From positions 186,001 through 250,000 of the forward strand of contig JAKASI010000002.1 of NCBI GenBank assembly GCA_021828185.1: a stretch of 64,000 nucleotides of DNA, in the 5' to 3' direction. A model generated the notes under the pieces. That model made no database searches. It was not told the origin of the DNA and saw only the letters and a program-made list of their open reading frames with translations. The DNA comes from an archaeon. Lineage in GTDB: Archaea > Thermoproteota > Nitrososphaeria > Nitrososphaerales > UBA183. Of this stretch, positions 58,767 to 64,000 are shown piece by piece (position 1 is the stretch's first letter; every line of letters starts with the position of its first letter). Both the position numbers and the translations under genes were made by a program.

Positions 58767-59456
58767 GTGAGGGAGATTCGGATCGCCCCTTCGATCCTCG
58801 CCTGGGACCTGGGGGACCTGGAGAAGGCGGTGGAGATCTCGGTGAACGGCGGAGCCGACCAGGTGCACCTGGACGTGATCGACGGCCACTTCGCCCCCAA
58901 CATCACCTTCGGGCCCGGGACGGTGAAGGCGCTCAGGCGCCGGACCGACCTAAAGTTCGACACTCACCTGATGATCGAAGACCCGCAGAAGTACGCCGAG
59001 AAGTTCCTCGAGGCAGGGTCAGACCTTCTCAGCGTGCACGCGGAGGTGATGAACGGGGCCCGCTTCGACGACTTCCACCGGCTGGTGCATTCGCGCGGCA
59101 AGGAGGTCGGGCTCGCCATCAAGCCCCAGACCCAGCTCCCGAAGTGGGCCTCTGACCGCCTCGACAGAATCTCGACCCTCGTCGTGATGACAGTCAACCC
59201 CGGCTTCAGCGGCCAGACGATGGACATGTCAGTCATGCCCAAGCTCCAGAAGGTGAGCGAGCTGGTCGAGGACAAGGGAGTCGGGACGGACATAGAAATA
59301 GACGGAGGGGTGGAACCGGAGAACGTGCAGGAAGTGGTCAAGAGGGGCGGGAACGTCCTCGTGGCAGGAGCCGGGGTCTACGCCAAGAAGGACCCTGTGA
59401 GTGCGATAGCGGCCCTTAGGGAGAAGGCCGAAAGCGCAAGGAGGCCCAGACCATGA
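58767..59456 (+). CDS. rpe: Ribulose-phosphate 3-epimerase
   Basis: The 229-residue TIM-barrel enzyme has IAPSILAWDLGDLEKAVE, QVHLDVIDGHFAPNITFGP (metal His and Asp), FDTHLMIEDP, VMTVNPGFSGQ and IEIDGGVEPENV. It interconverts ribulose-5- and xylulose-5-phosphate. It lies between the two transketolase subunit genes, with GTG one base after the first and a four-base overlap with the second, which leaves no doubt about the pathway. Confidence 0.92.
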   Translation: MREIRIAPSILAWDLGDLEKAVEISVNGGADQVHLDVIDGHFAPNITFGPGTVKALRRRTDLKFDTHLMIEDPQKYAEKFLEAGSDLLSVHAEVMNGARFDDFHRLVHSRGKEVGLAIKPQTQLPKWASDRLDRISTLVVMTVNPGFSGQTMDMSVMPKLQKVSELVEDKGVGTDIEIDGGVEPENVQEVVKRGGNVLVAGAGVYAKKDPVSAIAALREKAESARRPRP

Positions 59457-60394
59457 TGTCCAAGCAGGCTGCGATGAGGGACGCCTACGGCGAAGCCCTG
59501 CTCGAGCTCGGCGCAGCGAGCAAGGACGTGGTGGTCGTCGGTGCGGACACCACCAGCTCACTGAAGTCAGCGGTCTTTGCAACGAAGTTCCCGGAGCGCT
59601 TCTTCAACGTCGGGATAGCGGAGCAGAACCTCGTTTCGATAGCAGCCGGCCTGGCCCTCGCGGGGAAGATTGCCTACGTCGGGACCTACGCCATCTTCGT
59701 CCCCGGCAAGTCTGTGGACCAGATACGCAACAACATCGCGTACCCGAACCTCAATGTGAAGATCGTCTGCTCACACGGCGGGATATCCGTCGGACCCGAT
59801 GGCGCGTCCCACCAGCAGGTGGAGGACATCGCCATAATGAGGGCCATCCCGAAGATGAAGGTGATCGTTCCTGCGGATGCGCCATCGACCAAGGGGGTTG
59901 TCATGGCCATCGCGGCGATCCCCGGCCCGTTCTATGTCAGGCTGACGAGGCCGTCAACTCCAATCGTCTATGAAAACGGGTTCGAATACAGGTTCGGCGA
60001 GGCGAACGTCCTACGAGACGGCTCTGATGTCGCGGTGCTCGCCTGCGGCATAATGGTCCCAGAGGCTCTGAAAGCCGCCGACAGCCTGAAGGCGAAAGGC
60101 GTCTCGGCCGCAGTCGTCGACGTCCACACCATCAAGCCCATCGACGTAGCCACGGTCACCAAGCTCGCCCAGAAGTGCGGGAGGGTCGTCACTGCGGAGG
60201 AGCATAACGTGATGGGCGGCATGGGCTCTGCCGTGGCCGAGGTCCTCGGCGAGAACAGGCCGACACCGATGAAGAGGGTCGGGGTGATGGACACCTTCGG
60301 GGAGAGCGGAGACGCCGGGGAGCTCCTGAAGAAGTACGGGCTGACGGCGGCGAACATCGAGCAGGCGGCTGAAGCCCTCGCACGAGCGCGCTAG
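59453..60394 (+). CDS. Transketolase, C-terminal subunit
   Basis: The 313-residue protein holds the pyrimidine-binding and C-terminal domains: VVVGADTTSSLKSAVFATKFPERFFNVGIAEQNLVSIAAGLALAG with the catalytic glutamate in GIAEQN, then CSHGGISVGPDGASHQQVEDIA and YVRLTRPSTP. It pairs with the N-terminal subunit encoded two genes before. The operon order kinase, N-subunit, rpe, C-subunit is tight, with overlaps at each junction. Confidence 0.93.
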   Translation: MMSKQAAMRDAYGEALLELGAASKDVVVVGADTTSSLKSAVFATKFPERFFNVGIAEQNLVSIAAGLALAGKIAYVGTYAIFVPGKSVDQIRNNIAYPNLNVKIVCSHGGISVGPDGASHQQVEDIAIMRAIPKMKVIVPADAPSTKGVVMAIAAIPGPFYVRLTRPSTPIVYENGFEYRFGEANVLRDGSDVAVLACGIMVPEALKAADSLKAKGVSAAVVDVHTIKPIDVATVTKLAQKCGRVVTAEEHNVMGGMGSAVAEVLGENRPTPMKRVGVMDTFGESGDAGELLKKYGLTAANIEQAAEALARAR

Positions 60395-60431
60395 GCTTTT
60401 AATACCGAACTGGGAGAATTAGGGGGACAGC

Positions 60432-61097
60432 TTGAAGCTTTTCCTCGACACAGCCAACCTCGATCAGATTAGGAAGCTCAACGCCATGGGCGTGGTTGAC
60501 GGCGTGACCACCAACCCGACCCTGGTGGCGAAAGAGCCAGGAGAGTTCGAGGAGATCATCAAGGCGATCTGCAAGGAAGTGAAGGGGGACGTCAGCGCGG
60601 AAGTCGTCAGCACCAACTTCGACGGGATGGTGACGGAGGCGAAGCACCTCTCGAAGCTGGCGACCAACGTCGTGGTCAAGGTCCCGATGATCCCCGAGGG
60701 GCTCCGGGCGACAAAGACGCTCAGCGGCACTGGCATCAGGGTGAACATGACCCTCGTCTTCTCCGCTAACCAGGGGCTGCTCGCGGCCAAGGCGGGGGCT
60801 TCCTTCATCAGCCCATTCATCGGGCGCCTGGACGACATCGGCCAGAGGGGGATGGAGGTCGTCGAAGACCTCGTGAAGATCAGGGACAACTACGGCCTGA
60901 AGGCAGAGGTCCTCGTGGGGAGCATCAGGCACCCCCAGCACGTCCTCGAGGCTGCGAAAATAGGCGCAGACATAGCCACCATGCCTCCTGAGGTGATGGA
61001 GAAGATGATGCATCACCCGCTGACCGACGCGGGGTTGAAGAGATTCCTGGAAGACTGGGAGAAAGCCAAGAAAACGAAGGCTTCCATAACTGTTTAG
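60432..61097 (+). CDS. Transaldolase (small, TalB/FSA-like)
   Basis: The 221-residue enzyme has [49 protein letters not shown] with the Schiff-base lysine, [31 protein letters not shown] and [11 protein letters not shown]. This is the short transaldolase/fructose-6-phosphate aldolase family. It starts at TTG with a purine-rich GGGGGA eight bases upstream and a CTTTTAATA promoter of its own at about 60395-60403. With the operon upstream it completes the non-oxidative pentose phosphate pathway. Confidence 0.9.
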   Translation: MKLFLDTANLDQIRKLNAMGVVDGVTTNPTLVAKEPGEFEEIIKAICKEVKGDVSAEVVSTNFDGMVTEAKHLSKLATNVVVKVPMIPEGLRATKTLSGTGIRVNMTLVFSANQGLLAAKAGASFISPFIGRLDDIGQRGMEVVEDLVKIRDNYGLKAEVLVGSIRHPQHVLEAAKIGADIATMPPEVMEKMMHHPLTDAGLKRFLEDWEKAKKTKASITV

Positions 61098-61134
61098 CAA
61101 CAAGTTTTTACATCATGGGCATTGGCTGCCACCC

Positions 61135-61740
61135 ATGAAGAACTACACACTTCCACCACTGCCATATGCGTACGACGCGCTCGAACCGCACATCTCGAAG
61201 CAGATCATGACCCTGCACCACGACAAGCACCACCAGGGCTACGTCAACGGAGCCAACGCTGCCATGGAGAAGCTCGAAAAGGCCAGGAAGGGCGAGATAC
61301 AAATCGACATCAAGGCCATCCTTCGTGACTTCGGCTTCAACGCCGACGGGCACATCCTCCATTCGCTATTCTGGCCGAACATGGCGCCAGCCGGCAAGGG
61401 AGGAGGAACTCCTGGCGGGAAGCTTGCAGACCAGATCAAGAAGGACTTCGGCGGGTTCGACAAGTTCAAGGCTCAGTTCTCGGACGCCTCCAAGACGGTC
61501 GAAGGTAGCGGCTGGGCGATGCTGATCTATGAGCCGGTCAGCGAGCAACTGATCATCTCGCAGGTCGAGAAGCATAACCTCAATCACATAGCCCAATCAA
61601 CCGTCATCATCGCAAGCGACCTCTGGGAGCATAGCTGGTACTTGGACTACCTTAACGACAAAGCGAAGTACGTTGATGCATGGTGGAATGTCGTAAACTG
61701 GTCCGAAGCTGACTCAAGACTGGGGAAAGTCTCCAAGTGA
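61135..61740 (+). CDS. sod: Iron/manganese superoxide dismutase
   Basis: The 201-residue protein has the four metal ligands: H28 in MTLHHDKHHQGYV, H76 in ILHSLFWPNM, and Asp and His in SDLWEHSWYLDY. GGTPGGKLADQIKKDFGGFDKFK and GSGWAMLIYE are typical of the family. It turns superoxide into oxygen and peroxide, so the organism meets oxygen. Whether Fe or Mn is used cannot be said from these motifs alone. A TTTTTACATC box lies about 30 bases before the ATG. Confidence 0.93.
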   Translation: MKNYTLPPLPYAYDALEPHISKQIMTLHHDKHHQGYVNGANAAMEKLEKARKGEIQIDIKAILRDFGFNADGHILHSLFWPNMAPAGKGGGTPGGKLADQIKKDFGGFDKFKAQFSDASKTVEGSGWAMLIYEPVSEQLIISQVEKHNLNHIAQSTVIIASDLWEHSWYLDYLNDKAKYVDAWWNVVNWSEADSRLGKVSK

Positions 61741-61748
61741 GCTTCCCC

Positions 61749-62560
61749 TACAGTCTTTTTGCAAGCCAAGCATTCAAGAGATGCGATTTTTCCGCAGTCA
61801 ACTTCGACGTTGGACTCATCCTGAAGAATTCCTTGACCGCGCTTTTCGATTAGATTCTGAGATGGTAAGCGGTCTTCCCTGGCGGAGCGGTTTTCTGCGC
61901 GGATATGCCGGCTCCTGTGCCCAGTTGCTGCTTCACGACCGTCCTCACCATATCGAGCAGTTCGTAATTGGTGTTGCAAAGGTCGAGACACACCTTAGGC
62001 GTCTTCCTCTCTTTTCCACCTATGATTTTCACGCACCCCTCGGCATCAAAGAAGCCTTCGACGAACTGAAGCCATCCTCCAGCAGGATTGATCTCGTCTA
62101 CCAGGCTCTTGATTTTGGAATTATCGGTCCTGACTGACTGGAACAGGAAGAAGAGTTCGGCATTGTCCACTCTTACGAACCACGCATTCTTCGAGGCGTA
62201 CTTGTATCTCTTGACTTCCCTACCAAGGCAGACGGACAATTTGAGCGCGAACTTCACTGTGAATGCCTCCTCCCCCGCAAGCCAGACTTGGAAGTGATTG
62301 CGCCAATGGTATGCACACCCATCGCCGAGTAACGCACCCAACACGTACAGTAACTCGCTAACTCTCGCTATCCTGCCCGCCCGCCGTCCGATTGGGGTCT
62401 GTCCCCTGTACCACTGGTAGACGGTCGACTTTGTCACTCCCTACGCTTCCGAGACGCTCTCCACCACTTCCTTTCTCGTCATGGTGGGCCGCAAGTGCTG
62501 GAACTCTTCGTGCGCCCTGATTCGTTCTACCAGAGGCGGAATTCGACGTGAAAGTGGCAA
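61749..62560 (-). pseudogene. LAGLIDADG homing endonuclease-like gene with two in-frame stops
   Basis: The frame opens near a TTG at 62560 and reads LPLSRRIPPLVERIRAHEEF to TRKEVVESVSEA, a TAG (62441-62443), then GVTKSTVYQWYRGQTPIGRRAG, so the stop falls inside a helix-turn-helix. The nuclease part has both LAGLIDADG motifs, YVLGALLGDG (D39 counted from the GTG at 62437) and FVEGFFDAEG (E133). After AYHLRI comes TAA (61850-61852), and the frame goes on as SKSAVKEFF to KRL and a final TAG at 61749. No frameshift is seen. The protein between the stops is 195 residues and still has both motifs. No intron or intein surrounds it. Confidence 0.8.
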
Positions 62561-62666
62561 TCCCCCACTGCAGGGACGACCTGCTTTTTGAGCCAATTCG
62601 CTGCCGAACGAGTCCAGGTGGGGAGAGTGTGGCGAAACTGTTGTGGATCGCGGCCAGGTTCCCGTG

Positions 62667-63971
62667 CTATCGCCTAGGCTTCAGCGCCTCGGCCAATTTC
62701 CCGCTCTGTGTGACCAGGTTCCCGACATCCTTGGCAGTATGGCTCGTCGAAATGCCTCCAGGATGGCCAGGAAGCAGGAATATCCCTGCGTTTATCAAAC
62801 CCAAGGCGTAGTCCAGTTTCGTCTTCCTCTCTTCCTTCGCTGCTTCTTCGGCGTTCTTCGGGTCGGGCCCGAAGTGCGTGAGGAAGAGAGAACCCAGTCC
62901 CGTCGTATGGGACTCGACGCCACGTTCGCTGAACTCACGGTCGATGCCGGCCCTCGCCCTCTTGCCCAATGAGTCGAGCGCCGGGTAAATCTGCGGTGCG
63001 TTCTTCCTGAGGTGCCGGACCGTCGCGATCCCTGCGACCATCGTCAGCGGGTTTTCGGAGAACGTCCCTCCTCCGATCGACACGAACTTCTCTTTCCTGG
63101 TGGGGTCGGACAGGTCGAGGATCTCCTTTCTCCCACAGACGAGCCCGATCGGCAACCCTCCTCCTGCCACCTTCCCGAAGGTAGCAAGGTCGGGGGTCAC
63201 CCCATAGTGCTCCTGGGCTCCTCCGAGGGAGAGCCTGAACCCGGTGATTATCTCGTCGAAGGCCAGGAGCGCCCCGCTCCTGTCCGCGAGCTCCCTCAGC
63301 CCCTTCAGGTACTCCCTGTCGGCGGGTATGCACCCGCCCGCTCCGAGCACCGGCTCGAGGAATATCGCCGCCACATCCCCACCTGCCTCTCTGACTTCGT
63401 TCTCCGCCGCCTCCAGGTCGTTGAACCTGACGTTCTCCACAAACGCCTGCTCCTCCTCGAGTATCCCCGCGCTCTCCGTCCTGTCGAAGGGCCTGTGCAC
63501 CCCTTTGTTGAGCTCGGTGTTGTATCCGTGCCACCCCCCAGCCATCTTGATCACCACCCGCCTGCCGGTGTAGGCCCTCGCCAGCCTGACGAGGTACATC
63601 GTCGCCTCGGCACCGGTGTTGCAGAACCTCATCTCCTCGGCGCAGGGGACCGCCTTCTGTATCTCCTCCCCGAGCTCGACGGAATACCTGCTCCCCATGC
63701 CGAAGTGGGTCCCCCTCCCAATCTGGGAGCGGAGCGCCTCGACGACGACCGCGGGTGAGTGCCCCAGTATCAGCGCCATGTGCCCCATCCAGTAATCGGT
63801 GTACCTGTTCCCGTCCTCGTCCCAGACGTGCTGGCCCTTCGCCTTTGAGACGAATATAGGGTACGGCTCGTAGAACCTCGCGTTGTGGCTGACCCCGCCG
63901 GCGAAGACCTTCCTCGCCCTTTCGTAGAGCCGCCGGGACCCCTTCGTCTTCGCTTCATATGGTGCCGGCAT
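62667..63971 (-). CDS. Glutamate-1-semialdehyde 2,1-aminomutase family (class III aminotransferase)
   Basis: The 434-residue PLP enzyme has FAGGVSHNARFYEPYPIFV, FCNTGAEATMYLVRLARAYTGR, GGWHGYNTELNKGV, LLAFDEIITGFRLSLGG and ATFGKVAGGGLPIGLVCG with the PLP lysine. It resembles HemL, which forms 5-aminolevulinate for haem, but several archaeal relatives act on other substrates, and no other haem gene is in view. I start it at ATG 63971 because a TATA-like ATATA lies 26 bases upstream at the window edge; GTG 63986 is the alternative. Confidence 0.85.
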   Translation of the reverse strand: MPAPYEAKTKGSRRLYERARKVFAGGVSHNARFYEPYPIFVSKAKGQHVWDEDGNRYTDYWMGHMALILGHSPAVVVEALRSQIGRGTHFGMGSRYSVELGEEIQKAVPCAEEMRFCNTGAEATMYLVRLARAYTGRRVVIKMAGGWHGYNTELNKGVHRPFDRTESAGILEEEQAFVENVRFNDLEAAENEVREAGGDVAAIFLEPVLGAGGCIPADREYLKGLRELADRSGALLAFDEIITGFRLSLGGAQEHYGVTPDLATFGKVAGGGLPIGLVCGRKEILDLSDPTRKEKFVSIGGGTFSENPLTMVAGIATVRHLRKNAPQIYPALDSLGKRARAGIDREFSERGVESHTTGLGSLFLTHFGPDPKNAEEAAKEERKTKLDYALGLINAGIFLLPGHPGGISTSHTAKDVGNLVTQSGKLAEALKPRR

Positions 63972-64000
63972 CTTCACCGAGGCCACGGCTCCCGCTATAT

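Noticed and set aside
62441..62443. TAG in the LAGLIDADG gene as a pyrrolysine codon
   Set aside because: Nothing in the window suggests pyrrolysine use, the position is in a helix-turn-helix where no special residue is expected, and a TAA also interrupts the same gene.
1..64000. CRISPR arrays, tRNA or rRNA genes
   Set aside because: No regularly spaced repeats of array type, no cloverleaf with a GGTTCRANNCC-like T arm and no rRNA-like stretch was seen. Short tRNAs with unusual introns could still be missed by eye.

Overview
The window is archaeal DNA. Many genes start with TTG or GTG. TATA boxes lie 24-30 bases before start codons, which implies leaderless transcripts. Transketolase is split into two subunits, S-adenosylhomocysteine hydrolase is of the archaeal type, and the cell surface looks like a two-protein S-layer. 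A soil or sediment lineage of the Thermoproteota/Nitrososphaerota side would fit, but no rRNA or other strong taxonomic marker is present, so this placement is tentative. I saw no tRNA, rRNA or CRISPR array.

Layout. (1) 1-16.6 kb is a surface-glycan island: family 2 and family 4 glycosyltransferases, polytopic GT-C-like proteins, FkbM and zinc-binding C-methyltransferases, an epimerase, a UDP-sugar dehydrogenase and an RmlD-like reductase. From about 4 to 16.6 kb the bases are visibly more A+T-rich than the rest. (2) 16.6-23.3 kb holds an intact Wzx-like flippase plus four decayed copies of it. HicBA, an AbrB/PIN pair and an aspartic-protease pair sit one by one between copies of the flippase 3' end. 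A nuclease-membrane chimera with one in-frame stop lies just before the intact gene. (3) 23.1-28.4 kb carries a 39-residue zinc ribbon, a low-molecular-weight phosphatase, an AbiE-like pair with a perfect operator palindrome, a VapBC pair, ahcY and a tiny HExxH protein.

(4) 28.6-42.7 kb is the most striking region: two blocks, leftward and rightward, around a tubulin/FtsZ-superfamily GTPase of 879 residues. The rightward block runs coiled-coil protein, single-pass secreted-domain protein, tubulin-like protein, large polytopic membrane protein, zinc-ribbon protein, almost without gaps. The leftward block repeats the membrane protein and the zinc-ribbon protein, the latter split into two genes. 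This looks like an undescribed membrane-linked cytoskeletal system. (5) 42.8-51.9 kb is a cell-surface block: membrane proteins, a large S-layer-like protein, a coiled-coil membrane anchor, a lone TnpB element, and a stand-alone copy of the S-layer protein's last domain.

(6) 52-64 kb is mostly housekeeping: sugar-nucleotide transferase, Rieske protein, MmpL-type transporter, then an operon for the non-oxidative pentose phosphate pathway (RfaE-like kinase, split transketolase, ribulose-phosphate epimerase) followed by transaldolase, superoxide dismutase, a decayed LAGLIDADG gene and a glutamate-1-semialdehyde aminomutase-like enzyme.
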